From Streptomyces adustus (GTDB lineage: Bacteria > Actinomycetota > Actinomycetes > Streptomycetales > Streptomycetaceae), in the NCBI RefSeq assembly GCF_009377175.1, contig NZ_VJZD01000090.1:1-33408 (forward strand): DNA of 33,408 nucleotides, written 5' to 3'. Of the stretch, positions 15,525 through 23,830 are shown piece by piece (the stretch's first letter is position 1; every line of letters starts with the position of its first letter). The position numbers and the translations under genes are program-made. Below the pieces are notes generated by a model. The model did no database searches, was not told where the DNA came from, and saw only the letters and a list, made by a program, of their open reading frames with translations.

Positions 15525-16016
15525 GGCCTGCCCGAGATACCCGAGGACCCCGTCACCAGCGAACGGCTGAGGTCGGGGTCTTCGCGCTGTCGCCACCGCG
15601 GCGCATTTCACAACTTGGCTTTCCCGTACCGAAGTTGTTGCCCCGTCACCGTCGGGCACGCGGGTCGCCCCGAGGTCCGCCCACATCCGCGCCGCGACCT
15701 TCCCCCGGGCCGTGCGACCAGCGGGTTTCGGTGCGGTCGACCCCTAGCTAACACGGTTCGCCGCACCGCGCCCACAGCGACACGCCGACGTCGCGGGATG
15801 AGCAGGCGTCAGAAGATCCATCAGAAGGACCAATGGTGTGTCAATCTGCCTGATTTTACGGCGATATGACAACTCATCAGGCTCTCAACCGAGGCCATAA
15901 ATGCCTCGTTTGGCGCTCCCCTGCCGGTCTTTCGATATGACTGATATGACCGGTGTGGGTAAGTTCATCCACGAGCCGGCTGACGGGCCGGCCACCCTGA
16001 GACAGGAGATTGCGAC
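15525..16016. promoter_or_regulatory. 492-base intergenic region with repeats upstream of the secreted protein
   Basis: No gene is visible here. The region starts with a terminator-like stem (GACCCCG 15546-15552 with CGGGGTC 15574-15580, followed by TTCG). It then has inverted repeats ACAACTT/AAGTTGT (15610-15616, 15632-15638) and GCCTGAT/ATCAGGC (15848-15854, 15876-15882). A small hairpin CGAGGC/GCCTCG follows (15890-15908, then TTT). The sequence GATATGAC occurs three times (15863, 15934, 15943). The last 200 bases are clearly AT-richer than the window, as expected for a regulated promoter of the next gene. Confidence 0.6.
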
Positions 16017-16610
16017 ATGGAGCTTCGTTCCACGGTGATCACCGCGGCTGTTTCCGCGGCGGCGGCTCTGGCCGCAACCGGCATCACCTACGCTTCGGCC
16101 GCTTCCGCTCCGGCGCTTCAGCAGGCGCCGGCCGTCGCCGCCGCCGTCACCGACGGTGGCAGCGGCGGCAACAACAACAACGGCAAGGGCAACGAGGGCA
16201 AGGGCAACGAGGGCCGCGGCGGCGGCGGCCACCGCTACTACGAGGGCCGCATCGAGATCAACGAGCGGTCGTACTCGGCCCGCGCCGGCGAGTGCGTGAC
16301 CGTCCTCAGCGGCCTCGGCGCCCGGAGCCTGAACATCAACAACGACACGCGTCGCACCGTCGAGATCTTCCGCGGCGCGGTCTGCGACAACGGCGCCCCC
16401 ATCGCCACGGTCGGCCCGCGCAGCTCCGCCTCCGGCGTGCGGCCGGGCCACGTCGAGGGCATCGAGGTCAAGCACGGCGTCGTGGCCAGCTTCCGGGTGG
16501 TCCGGGGCTACGACGGCTACGACGGCGGGTTCGGCGGCGGCTACGGCGGCGGGTTCGGCGGCGGCTACGGCGGCGGTGACCGCGGCGGCGACGGCGACGG
16601 CGACTGGTAG
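16017..16610 (+). CDS. Secreted Gly-rich protein of unknown function
   Basis: A 197-residue protein. The N-terminus is a signal peptide (hydrophobic VITAAVSAAAALAATGITYA, then ASA sites). A Gly/Asn/Lys-rich linker follows (about residues 47-72), then a compact domain of about 90 residues from RYYEGRIEINERSYSARAGECVTVL to VASFRVVRGYDG. It has just two cysteines in that domain, which could form one disulfide. The C-terminal tail repeats GGFGGGYGG and ends in an acidic DGDGDW. I do not recognise the domain. GGAG precedes the ATG at normal distance. It is monocistronic with a terminator after it. A surface or matrix role is possible but only suggested by composition. Confidence 0.85.
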   Translation: MELRSTVITAAVSAAAALAATGITYASAASAPALQQAPAVAAAVTDGGSGGNNNNGKGNEGKGNEGRGGGGHRYYEGRIEINERSYSARAGECVTVLSGLGARSLNINNDTRRTVEIFRGAVCDNGAPIATVGPRSSASGVRPGHVEGIEVKHGVVASFRVVRGYDGYDGGFGGGYGGGFGGGYGGGDRGGDGDGDW

Positions 16611-16622
16611 GACGCGGCCCAC

Positions 16623-16668
16623 GCAGTGAGGCCCCCGGCCCGCCGGAATCGGGCCGGGGTCCCACTGC
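16623..16668 (+). terminator. Terminator after the secreted Gly-rich protein
   Basis: Inner arms CCCCGGCCCG (16633-16642) and CGGGCCGGGG (16650-16659) are perfect around 7 nt. Outer arms GCAGTG (16623-16628) and CACTGC (16663-16668) extend the stem. It starts 12 bases after the stop. Confidence 0.85.
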
Positions 16669-16682
16669 TCACCATTCTCCGT

Positions 16683-16750
16683 CAGCCACGTCCCGTGTGC
16701 ACCCCGCGCGCCCCACGCCGGGCGTGCGGGGTACATGCGGGACGTGGCTG
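16683..16750. repeat. 68-bp long inverted repeat
   Basis: The outer arms CAGCCACGTCCCG (16683-16695) and CGGGACGTGGCTG (16738-16750) are perfect. The inner arms continue with only four mismatches down to a 7-nt centre, giving about 31 bp per arm. It lies after a complete terminator and 39 bases before the next start, so it is not needed as a terminator. It could be a regulator site, an mRNA structure in the next gene's leader, or the remnant of a small mobile repeat. Confidence 0.85.
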
Positions 16751-16789
16751 CCTCCCATTTGCCCGTCCAGCGAACGGGCGAGGAGCGAC

Positions 16790-17266
16790 ATGAGCATCCA
16801 CCTGGTGGAGGACGTCAGCGACGCCACCTACGTCCTGGACCGCCTCGACATCACCTGGACCCCGGCCCGGCCGTGGCTGGGACACCAGGTCTCGTGGGAG
16901 ATGAACGGCCACCTCAAGGAGTCGGTCGACCTGACCCGGGTCACCTGCAACGTGGTCATGAAGTTCGGCCCCGTGAAGATGCTCGACCGGAACTACCGGC
17001 TGCCCGACCTGCTGGAAGGCGTCGGCGCGAGCCTGCCGGGCGACCCCAGACCACCTGCCGGACCCTGGCGCCAGACCTGGAACCTCCGGCTGCCCGAGGC
17101 GGTACCGGTCGCCGAGCACCGCATCCTGCTGCGTGCCCGGACCGGCCTGGGCCGGAACTTCCTCGCGCTGGACATCGCCCTGGACTTCAACCGCCGCTCC
17201 CGTCCGGCGCCGCCGAGCGGTCGCGCGGCCCCACGCGTCCTGCACGCCCAGCACCTCCACGGCTGA
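16790..17266 (+). CDS. ML-domain-like (lipid-recognition fold) protein
   Basis: A 158-residue protein with no signal peptide. Its pattern follows ML proteins of the phosphatidylglycerol/phosphatidylinositol transfer type: SWEMNGHLKESVDL, then VVMKFGPVKMLDRNYRLPDLL, then the strand pair LRLPEAVPVAEHRILLRART and FLALDIALDF. The family is mostly eukaryotic and secreted with conserved disulfides. Here only one Cys (VTCNVV) is present, as expected if the protein stays in the cytosol. GAGGAG precedes the ATG, which lies just after a 68-bp inverted repeat. It converges on a phosphatase gene with 38 bases between stops. The fold assignment is by eye and needs a profile search; lipid binding is inference. 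Confidence 0.6.
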   Translation: MSIHLVEDVSDATYVLDRLDITWTPARPWLGHQVSWEMNGHLKESVDLTRVTCNVVMKFGPVKMLDRNYRLPDLLEGVGASLPGDPRPPAGPWRQTWNLRLPEAVPVAEHRILLRARTGLGRNFLALDIALDFNRRSRPAPPSGRAAPRVLHAQHLHG

Positions 17267-17304
17267 AGCAGCCGGCCCCCGCGTACGGCCCCGTCCCGCA
17301 GTGG

Positions 17305-19722
17305 TCAGTCGGACAGCAAGAGCTCGCACCACACCTGTTTGCCGCCGCTGACGGGCACCGTCCCCCAGGCCTCCGACACGGCCTCGACGAGCAGGATGCC
17401 CCGGCCGCCCGTGGCCTCCCAGCCGATGCTGGTGGGCTTCATGGGCGCGCGGGGCGAGACGTCGAAGACGCTGACCCGCATACGGTGGTTGACGAGCGTG
17501 AGGTCGAGGCGGACCTTGCCGTCGGTGTGGACCATGGCGTTGGTGACGAGTTCGGAGACCACCAGCAGGACGGTGTCGATGCTGCCCGCGGACACGCCCC
17601 AGGTGCGCAGGGTGCGCCGGGTGAAGCGGCGGGCGTGCCGGACCGCCTCGGGGACCCGCCAGACCGTCCAGCTCTCGCGCAGCGGGCGGACGTCCATGCC
17701 GTCGTAGCGCATGAGGAGCAGGGCGATGTCGTCGTTGCGGCGGGCGTTGCCGAGCAGCGCGTCGGCGACCAGGCCGAGGTCGGCGGGGTCGGAACCGGAC
17801 AGTTCGTGGGCGAAGCCCTCCATGCCGGTGTCGATGTCGATCTCGGGCGACTCCACCAGACCGTCGGTGGTCAGGGCGATCAGCGTGCCGGGCTGGAGCC
17901 GCAGCGGCGTCATCGGGAAGTCGGCCTGGGCCATCACGCCGAGGGGCGGGCCGCCGTCGGCCTCCGCGATCTCCGTGCTGCCGTCCGGGTACAGCAGCAC
18001 CGGCGGCAGGTGCCCGGCGCGCACACACCAGGCGGAGCCCTCCTCCATGTCGACGTCGACATAGCAGCAGGTGGCGAAGAGGTCGGTCTCCATCTCCATC
18101 AGCAGCCGGTTGGCGTGCGAGACCACCACGTCCGGGGTGTGCCCCTCGGCGGCGTACGCGCGCAGGGCCGTGCGCATCTGGCCCATGAGGGTGGCCGCGC
18201 CCGCGTTGTGGCCCTGGACGTCGCCGATGACGAGGGCGACGTGGTTGTCGGCCAGGGGGATCACGTCGTACCAGTCGCCGCCGAGCTCCAGTCCGGCGGT
18301 GGTGGGCAGATAGCGGGCGATGGCGACCCCGCCGGGCAGCTTCGGCAGCCGGCGCGGCAGGAGCTGGCGCTGGAGCATGCCGATCAGCTCGTGCTCGGCG
18401 TCGAAGGCGTGCGCGCGCATCAGGGCCTGGCCGACGAGTCCGGCGGAGGCGGTGAGCAGGGTGCGTTCCTCGGGGCCGAAGTCGTGCGGGGACTCCCAGC
18501 CGATCAGGCAGGCGCCCGCCGTCCGGCCGCCGGCGATCAGCGGCAGCACGGCCAGGCCGCCGGGGCCGACCTCGGCGAGGGCGGGTTCCAGGTCGGCGCC
18601 GACGGGCCAGATCTGGGCGCGGCCCTCGCGCAGGGCGGCGGCGAGGGTGGGCATCGAGCGCACCGGCGCCTCGGGCCATTCGGTTCGCCACTCCTGGCGC
18701 CACAGCTCGGGCCAGGCCTCCTGGGCGGGCGGGTCGAGGACGGCGACGACGAGCCGGTCGCCCTCCAGTTCGGCGAGCGCGATCCGGTCGGCCCGCAGCG
18801 GCTTGCGCAGGGCGGTGACCACGGCCTGGCTGACGTCGCGGACGGTGCCGGCGGTGGCCAGCGCGGCCGCCAGGCGCTGCACCCGGGTCACGTCGGTGAC
18901 CTCGGAGCCCGGACCCGAGGCGTCCTCGACGGTGCCCACGAGCCGGGGCGGGCGGCCCTCGCCGCCCGGCAGCAGGCGGCCGCGCAGCCGGAGCCACCGC
19001 GGCGGGCCCGCGGGCTGCACGACGCGGAACTCCAGTTCGCGGTCGCCGATGGACAGGTGGTCGACCTCCACGACGGACATCAGTGAGGGCAGGTCCTCCG
19101 GGACGGTGCGCCCCAGCAGGGTCTCGACCTTGCCGTCGAAGCCGTCCCGGGGCAGCCCGAAGGCGTCCAGGATGCCGTCGTCCACCTCCACCCGGCCGGT
19201 GTCCATGGCGAGACTGAACGCGTGCGGCGCGAGCTCCTCCCCCACGGGTGTCCCGGCCGGGGCGGGCGCGGCGACGGCCTCGGCGATCAGCGCGAGACAC
19301 TCGCGTTCCTCGGCGCCGAAGCCGCCGGGGCGCTCGCTGACGGCCAGCAGGCACCCTCCGCCGGCCCCGGGCACGGGCAGCGCCGCCACGAAGAAGTCGG
19401 GGACGCCGGGCGAGGGCGTGAACCGGAACTCGGGGCACTCGCCGAGCTCCGCGGGGCCGAGCCACACGGGCCGCCCGCTGCGGTGGGCGCTCGCGACCGG
19501 GGAGCGGCCGGAGATGTGGTAGCTCTCGCGCAGCCCGTACAGTGTCCGCGGCACACCGGCCGAGTCCACCAGGCAGAGCAGACTGCCGTCGTCGCCGTCC
19601 GGCGCGTAGACGACGGCCAGCGCCGCACCCGCGAATACCAGCACCTGTTCGAGCGCGTGGTGCATCCGAACCGGCGAGTCGAGGTCCGCAGCGATCGATT
19701 TGAGGGCAAGTTCGGCACGCAT
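17305..19722 (-). CDS. SpoIIE-type PP2C phosphatase with GAF, PAS and RsbW-like kinase domains
   Basis: About 805 residues. The domains in order are: GAF (about 15-155), PAS-like (170-270), GAF (280-440), SpoIIE/PP2C phosphatase (455-660) and a C-terminal HATPase_c anti-sigma kinase domain (680-800). Phosphatase motifs are GGDWYDVIPL, VIGDVQGHN, TTDGLVESPE and RNDDIALLLMR. Kinase motifs are VVSELVTNAMVHT (N box) and GGRGILLVEAVSEAWG (G box). Carrying a phosphatase and a kinase suggests that it sets the phosphorylation of an anti-sigma antagonist; no antagonist or sigma gene is in view. I chose the ATG at 19722 because codon use upstream drops to about 67% G/C at third positions and a promoter-like TAATTA lies there. 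An ATG at 19872 is the alternative. Confidence 0.9.
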   Translation of the reverse strand: MRAELALKSIAADLDSPVRMHHALEQVLVFAGAALAVVYAPDGDDGSLLCLVDSAGVPRTLYGLRESYHISGRSPVASAHRSGRPVWLGPAELGECPEFRFTPSPGVPDFFVAALPVPGAGGGCLLAVSERPGGFGAEERECLALIAEAVAAPAPAGTPVGEELAPHAFSLAMDTGRVEVDDGILDAFGLPRDGFDGKVETLLGRTVPEDLPSLMSVVEVDHLSIGDRELEFRVVQPAGPPRWLRLRGRLLPGGEGRPPRLVGTVEDASGPGSEVTDVTRVQRLAAALATAGTVRDVSQAVVTALRKPLRADRIALAELEGDRLVVAVLDPPAQEAWPELWRQEWRTEWPEAPVRSMPTLAAALREGRAQIWPVGADLEPALAEVGPGGLAVLPLIAGGRTAGACLIGWESPHDFGPEERTLLTASAGLVGQALMRAHAFDAEHELIGMLQRQLLPRRLPKLPGGVAIARYLPTTAGLELGGDWYDVIPLADNHVALVIGDVQGHNAGAATLMGQMRTALRAYAAEGHTPDVVVSHANRLLMEMETDLFATCCYVDVDMEEGSAWCVRAGHLPPVLLYPDGSTEIAEADGGPPLGVMAQADFPMTPLRLQPGTLIALTTDGLVESPEIDIDTGMEGFAHELSGSDPADLGLVADALLGNARRNDDIALLLMRYDGMDVRPLRESWTVWRVPEAVRHARRFTRRTLRTWGVSAGSIDTVLLVVSELVTNAMVHTDGKVRLDLTLVNHRMRVSVFDVSPRAPMKPTSIGWEATGGRGILLVEAVSEAWGTVPVSGGKQVWCELLLSD

Positions 19723-19766
19723 CGATCGCGTTCCGCGTCCCGCATCGCCCACACTGACCACGTCCG

Positions 19767-19796
19767 TAATTACAGCGCGTATCTGGCCCCTGCGCA
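19767..19796 (-). promoter_or_regulatory. Candidate promoter of the GAF/PP2C/kinase gene
   Basis: On the minus strand TAATTA (19767-19772) is a good -10, with TGCGCA 18 bp upstream (19791-19796) as a fair -35. A start of transcription about 40 bases before the ATG at 19722 would follow. This also argues against translation from 19872. Confidence 0.4.
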
Positions 19797-19991
19797 GCCC
19801 CTGTGACCGCCCGGAGCGTTCCACGGCCGCCACCCGTCCGGGAAATCCGCCCGTTCGGAAAATATCGAACATAACTTCATGCTCTCTTTCGGCGTCGTGA
19901 CCTGGTGACAGCCCTTCACCGTGCGCGTCCGGCGCGCAGGGGGCAGATTTGATCCCTGGGACCTGCGCGGCCGGGCAAGGAGGTGGTCGCC

Positions 19992-22151
19992 GTGTCCAAC
20001 GGGCAGAGATCCGAGCAGGCACCGGCCGGTGCCCGGACGCCGGTCGGCCGTCCCCTGCTCTCGCTCGCGCTGACCGCGCTGATGGACGACGTCCACGCGC
20101 ACTCCGGCGCGCTGTACCTGCGCACGCCCGACGAACCCGTGCTGGAGATCGCGGTGACCGCGGGACTGCCGCGGGCCTTCGCGGCGCCCTGGCAGCGGGT
20201 GGGACTGAACGCGCCGATCCCCGTCGCGGAGGCGGCGCGCGAACGGCGGCTGGTCTGGGTCGGCGGCGAGCAGGAGATGGCCCGCCGCTATCCGCGGATC
20301 TCGGTGATCCTGCCCTACCCCTTCGCGCTGGCCGCACTGCCGGTGGCGACCGCGTCCACGGTGTACGGAGCGCTGTACGTGACCTGGCCCGGCTCGCACC
20401 CCGGGCAGCTGTCCGACTACGAGCGCACCCATCTGACGGCGGCCTGCGACCGGCTCGCGCTGCGCCTGGAACGCGCCGCCGAGGAGAGCCGCCCGCCGAG
20501 TGCGGAGCCCGAGCTGCTGGCGCCGTCCGCGGCGGGCGGCGCGGCCGACGTACTGGGCACGATGGAGGCGGCGCGCATGGTGGCGCGGCTGCCGTACGGG
20601 CTGTGCTCGCTCGATCTGAACGGCCGGATCGGCTTCGCGAACGCGGCGGTGGCCGACCTGCTCGACGTCCCGGTCAGCGAACTCCTCGGCACCCATCTGT
20701 GGGCGGCCGTGCCCTGGCTCAACGACCCGGTGTACGAGGACCGCTACCGGGCCGCGCTGCTCAGCCAGCACCCCACCTCCTTCGTGGCGCTGCGCCCGCC
20801 GGGGACCTGGCTGTCGTTCCGCCTGTACCCGAGCACGACCGGGCTGAGCGTGCGCATCAGCCGGGCGCGCGCGGTGGCGGAGATGAACCGGGCCGGTCCG
20901 CGGCCGGGGGACGCGGCGTCGCGCCTGGTCAGCCTCTCGCAGATGCTGAGCCTCGCCGGCGCGCTCACCGAGGCGGCGGGCGTGCAGGACGTGGTGCAGC
21001 TGGTCGCCGACGAGATCGCCCCGGCGGTGGGCAGCCGGGCCCTGGTGCTGCTGGGCGCGCGGGCGGGCCGGCTGCGGGTGCTGGGGCACCGGGGCTACCC
21101 GGACGCGCACACCGCGGAACGCTTCGACGGCATCCCGCTGACCGCCCGGGCACCGGGCGCGCACACCCTGCACACCGGGGTGCCCTCGTTCTTCGAGTCC
21201 CGGGAGGAGCTGGAGCACCTGTACCCGCTCCGGCGGGCGACCCCCGACGGATTCGCGGCCTGGGCGTACCTGCCGCTGATCGCCTCCGGCCGGCCGGTGG
21301 GCACCTGCGTGCTCGCCTACGCCGAACCGCACCCCTTCCCCGCGGACGAGCGCGCGGTGCTGACCAGTCTGGGCGGGCTGATCGCGCAGGCCCTGGAGCG
21401 GGCCCTGCGCTACGACGCCAAGCACCAGCTCGCGCACGGGCTCCAGGACGCGCTGCTGCCGCGCTCGCTGCCGTCCGTCGCCGGCATCGAGGCGGCCGCG
21501 CGCTATCTGCCCGCCACCCAGGGCATGGAGATCGGCGGTGACTTCTACGACCTGGTGGACGCGCGGCCGCTGGCGGCGGCGGTGATCGGGGACGTGCAGG
21601 GGCACAACGTGACGGCGGCGGGGCTGATGGGCCAGATCCGTACCGCGGTACGGGCGTTCACGGCCGTCGGCCAGGCGCCGGAGGAGGTCATGGGCAGCAC
21701 CAACCGGATGCTGATCGACCTCGGCTCCGAACTGTTCGCCAGCTGTCTGTACCTGCGGCTGGACCCGGAGCGGGGGCGGGCGGTGATGTCCCGCGCGGGC
21801 CACCCGCCGCCGCTGCTGCGCCGGCCGGACGGGCGGGTGCGGGTGCTGGACCTGGCGGGCGGCCCGCTGCTGGGCATCGACGCCTCCGTGACGTACGCGA
21901 CGACGGAGGTCGACCTCGGTCCCGGCTGCCTCCTGGCGCTGTACACCGACGGGCTGATCGAGTCGCCCGGCGTGGACATCGAGGACGCCCTCGCCGAACT
22001 GGGCTCGCGCCTGTCGCTGATCGGGGACCAGCCGCTCGACGAGGTGGCCGACGACCTCGTACGCAACTACGCGGCCGCGGAGGACCGGATCGACGACGTG
22101 GCGCTCCTGCTGCTGCGGGCGAACGGCCGGCCGCCGACGGACGGACCGTAG
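19992..22151 (+). CDS. SpoIIE-type PP2C phosphatase with GAF and PAS domains
   Basis: A 719-residue serine phosphatase. It has an N-terminal GAF-like domain (about 5-155), a PAS-like domain (about 190-290, GLCSLDLNGRIGFANAAVADLLDV), a second GAF (310-470) and a SpoIIE/PP2C domain (480-715). Phosphatase motifs are GGDFYDLVDARP, VIGDVQGHN, YTDGLIESPG and RIDDVALLLL. Unlike its divergent neighbour it has no kinase domain. AAGGAGG lies 8 nt before the GTG at 19992; the GTG at 19983 overlaps that sequence and cannot use it. The likely role is signal-dependent dephosphorylation of an anti-sigma antagonist in the cytosol. Confidence 0.92.
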   Translation: MSNGQRSEQAPAGARTPVGRPLLSLALTALMDDVHAHSGALYLRTPDEPVLEIAVTAGLPRAFAAPWQRVGLNAPIPVAEAARERRLVWVGGEQEMARRYPRISVILPYPFALAALPVATASTVYGALYVTWPGSHPGQLSDYERTHLTAACDRLALRLERAAEESRPPSAEPELLAPSAAGGAADVLGTMEAARMVARLPYGLCSLDLNGRIGFANAAVADLLDVPVSELLGTHLWAAVPWLNDPVYEDRYRAALLSQHPTSFVALRPPGTWLSFRLYPSTTGLSVRISRARAVAEMNRAGPRPGDAASRLVSLSQMLSLAGALTEAAGVQDVVQLVADEIAPAVGSRALVLLGARAGRLRVLGHRGYPDAHTAERFDGIPLTARAPGAHTLHTGVPSFFESREELEHLYPLRRATPDGFAAWAYLPLIASGRPVGTCVLAYAEPHPFPADERAVLTSLGGLIAQALERALRYDAKHQLAHGLQDALLPRSLPSVAGIEAAARYLPATQGMEIGGDFYDLVDARPLAAAVIGDVQGHNVTAAGLMGQIRTAVRAFTAVGQAPEEVMGSTNRMLIDLGSELFASCLYLRLDPERGRAVMSRAGHPPPLLRRPDGRVRVLDLAGGPLLGIDASVTYATTEVDLGPGCLLALYTDGLIESPGVDIEDALAELGSRLSLIGDQPLDEVADDLVRNYAAAEDRIDDVALLLLRANGRPPTDGP

Positions 22152-22199
22152 ACGGCGGGAGACCTCGACGGGCGGGCCGTGGACGGCGGGAGACAAGGG

Positions 22200-22233
22200 A
22201 CGGTCCGACCCTCCCGCCGGAGGGCCGGACCGT
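22200..22233. terminator. Bidirectional terminator between phosphatase and protease genes
   Basis: Arms ACGGTCCG plus CCCTCC pair with GGAGGG plus CGGACCGT around the loop CGCC, with one internal mismatch. It lies midway between convergent stops at 22151 and 22283. Confidence 0.82.
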
Positions 22234-22282
22234 TCCACCGTCGGCCGGTACCGCTGGTGCCGACCGGTCAGTGGGTCCTGTG

Positions 22283-23644
22283 TCAGTACGAGTGGCTCTT
22301 GTGGTGCTTGGACTTGCCGGTGTGCTGGCCCGCGGCGTTCTGGCCGGCCGCGGCGGACGGGTCGGCGGCGGAAGCCGAGGGGTCGGCCGAGGGGTCGGCC
22401 GAGGGGTCGGCCGAGGGGTCGGCCGAGGGGTCGGCCGAGGGGTCGGCCGCACCCGACGGGTCGGCGGTGCCGCCGACCGCGTCGCCACCTCCGGCACCGG
22501 CCTGGTCACCGGCTCCGGCGCCCGCGGCACCGAGGGTGGCGCCGGTCGCCGTCAACGCGGTGGTGACCGGCTGGAAGAAGGTCTCGCCGCCCGCGGTGCA
22601 GTCGCCGCTGCCGCCCGAGGTGAGGCCGACCGCGCCGCCGTCCCGGGTGAACAACGAGCCGCCGCTGTCGCCGGGTTCGGCGCAGACGTCCGTCTGGATG
22701 AGGCCGGTGACCGTGCCCTCCGGGTAGTTCACCGTGGCGTCGAGGCCGAGCACCTGGCCGTCGTGCAGACCGGTGGTGCTGCCCATCCGGAACACCTGCG
22801 CGCCGACCGTGGCCTCGGCGGCCTGGAGGATCTGGACGGTCTGGCCGCCGCCGATGTTGACGTCGCTGGGCGCCTGGGTGGTGGCGTCGTCGTACTTGAC
22901 GAGCGAGAAGTCGCCGTCGCCGGGGAAGACCGCCTGGTCGACGGTGGCGATCGGCTGGCCGTTCTGCGAGTCGGACCACTGCTCGGCGGCGACACCGCAG
23001 TGACCGGCCGTCAGGAAGGCGGGCGAGCCGTCGCTCGCGGTGACGTTGAAGCCGAGGGAGCAGCGCGCTCCGCCGCCGAAGATGGCGTCGCCGCCCGACA
23101 CGAACGTCTTGAAGGTGCCGGCGGACTTCTTGATGGTGGCCATGCCCGAGCCGAGGCTCTGCACGGTCGACTCCAGCCGGTTCCACTTTGCACCGGTGAC
23201 CGTGGTGTCGGCGGTGACGAGGATCTGGTTCGTTCTGGGGTCGACGGCCCAGGCGGTGCCGGGGATGGTGGCCTTCGCCTTCAGGGTCTGCGCGGCGGCG
23301 GCCAGTTCGGCCGTGCTGTTGTCGACCTCGCGGACCTTCGCACCGGCCTTCTTGGCCTGCACCACCACGTTGTTCTTGTCACCGGAGACATTGACGACGT
23401 TGACGACGAGCTGCTTGCTGGCGCTGTCGTAGTACGAGCCGGCGAAGGAGTCGCCGAGCAGGTTCTGGAGCTGCGCGGCAAGGTCCGTGGCGTCCGCGGC
23501 CTTCAACGTCTTCGGAGCAGCCGCGTCCGACCCACCGTCCTGGGAGGCCATGGCGTTCGGAAGGAGCAGGGCCGCCGCTCCGAGTGCCGCCACGCCGCCC
23601 GCGGCTATCACGGCCTTGCGCTTCGAATTCCGCTTGTGACTCAA
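22283..23644 (-). CDS. Secreted S1 family serine protease (streptogrisin-like) with ADPS-repeat tail
   Basis: A 453-residue preproenzyme. A signal peptide (residues 1-33, basic then hydrophobic) is followed by an alpha-lytic-protease-type propeptide (about 45-183). The chymotrypsin-like domain begins near DAIFGGGARCS. The catalytic triad is His215 (TAGHC), Asp245 (GDGDFSLV) and Ser327 (GDSGGS); Cys pairs near the His and Ser are conserved. A tail of about 70 residues follows: Gly/Ala linker, six ADPS repeats, then a His/Lys-rich end (GKSKHHKSHSY). Streptogrisin C also has a tail, but with a chitin-binding domain; here only a linker and basic end remain. The start is TTG, with AGGAGG 9 nt upstream and no nearby ATG or GTG. 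Confidence 0.94.
   Translation of the reverse strand: MSHKRNSKRKAVIAAGGVAALGAAALLLPNAMASQDGGSDAAAPKTLKAADATDLAAQLQNLLGDSFAGSYYDSASKQLVVNVVNVSGDKNNVVVQAKKAGAKVREVDNSTAELAAAAQTLKAKATIPGTAWAVDPRTNQILVTADTTVTGAKWNRLESTVQSLGSGMATIKKSAGTFKTFVSGGDAIFGGGARCSLGFNVTASDGSPAFLTAGHCGVAAEQWSDSQNGQPIATVDQAVFPGDGDFSLVKYDDATTQAPSDVNIGGGQTVQILQAAEATVGAQVFRMGSTTGLHDGQVLGLDATVNYPEGTVTGLIQTDVCAEPGDSGGSLFTRDGGAVGLTSGGSGDCTAGGETFFQPVTTALTATGATLGAAGAGAGDQAGAGGGDAVGGTADPSGAADPSADPSADPSADPSADPSADPSASAADPSAAAGQNAAGQHTGKSKHHKSHSY
22377..22448 (-). repeat. Six 12-bp tandem repeats encoding ADPS
   Basis: Six exact copies of GAGGGGTCGGCC on the plus strand, 72 bp in all, encode the ADPS repeats in the protease tail. The identical copies suggest recent slippage and a variable copy number between strains. 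Confidence 0.9.
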
Positions 23645-23716
23645 ACTTCTCGACCTCCTGGGGGACGGGGTCTGTGCTGCCGGTCGGCAGCTCGTACTGC
23701 GGCGCCTGGATGGCTG

Positions 23717-23747
23717 TAGGTACGGGCGGGACAGGCGGTGCGTTCAA
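23717..23747 (-). promoter_or_regulatory. Candidate promoter of the protease gene
   Basis: On the minus strand TTGAAC (23742-23747) and TACCTA (23717-23722) are spaced 19 bp, about 73 bases before the TTG start. The spacing is longer than ideal, so this is tentative. Confidence 0.35.
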
Positions 23748-23830
23748 TTCCGTTTCGCAACTTCCTTTGCCTGGAGGCGAATCGGCTGGTCGGCGGGCCG
23801 AAATCGATGGGCTCCGGGAACAATCCAGGC

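Noticed and set aside
15546..15580. Possible tRNA or small RNA gene
   Set aside because: The stem and loop do not form a cloverleaf and lack the T-loop; it is better read as a terminator.
16682..19465. 927-codon minus-strand frame over the phosphatase gene
   Set aside because: Its translation is Arg/Pro low-complexity, and the overlapping frame encodes all the SpoIIE and kinase motifs.
17305..20337. Full 1010-codon reading of the GAF/PP2C/kinase gene
   Set aside because: The upstream part overlaps the start of the divergent gene, has poor codon bias and is low-complexity Arg/Pro sequence; the real start is near 19722 (or 19872).
19770..22238. 822-codon minus-strand frame opposite the second phosphatase
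   Set aside because: No recognisable domain; the plus frame has the full GAF/PAS/PP2C pattern and a perfect ribosome binding site.
22377..22448. CRISPR-like repeat array
   Set aside because: The units are 12 bp, directly joined without spacers, and in frame with the protease gene.
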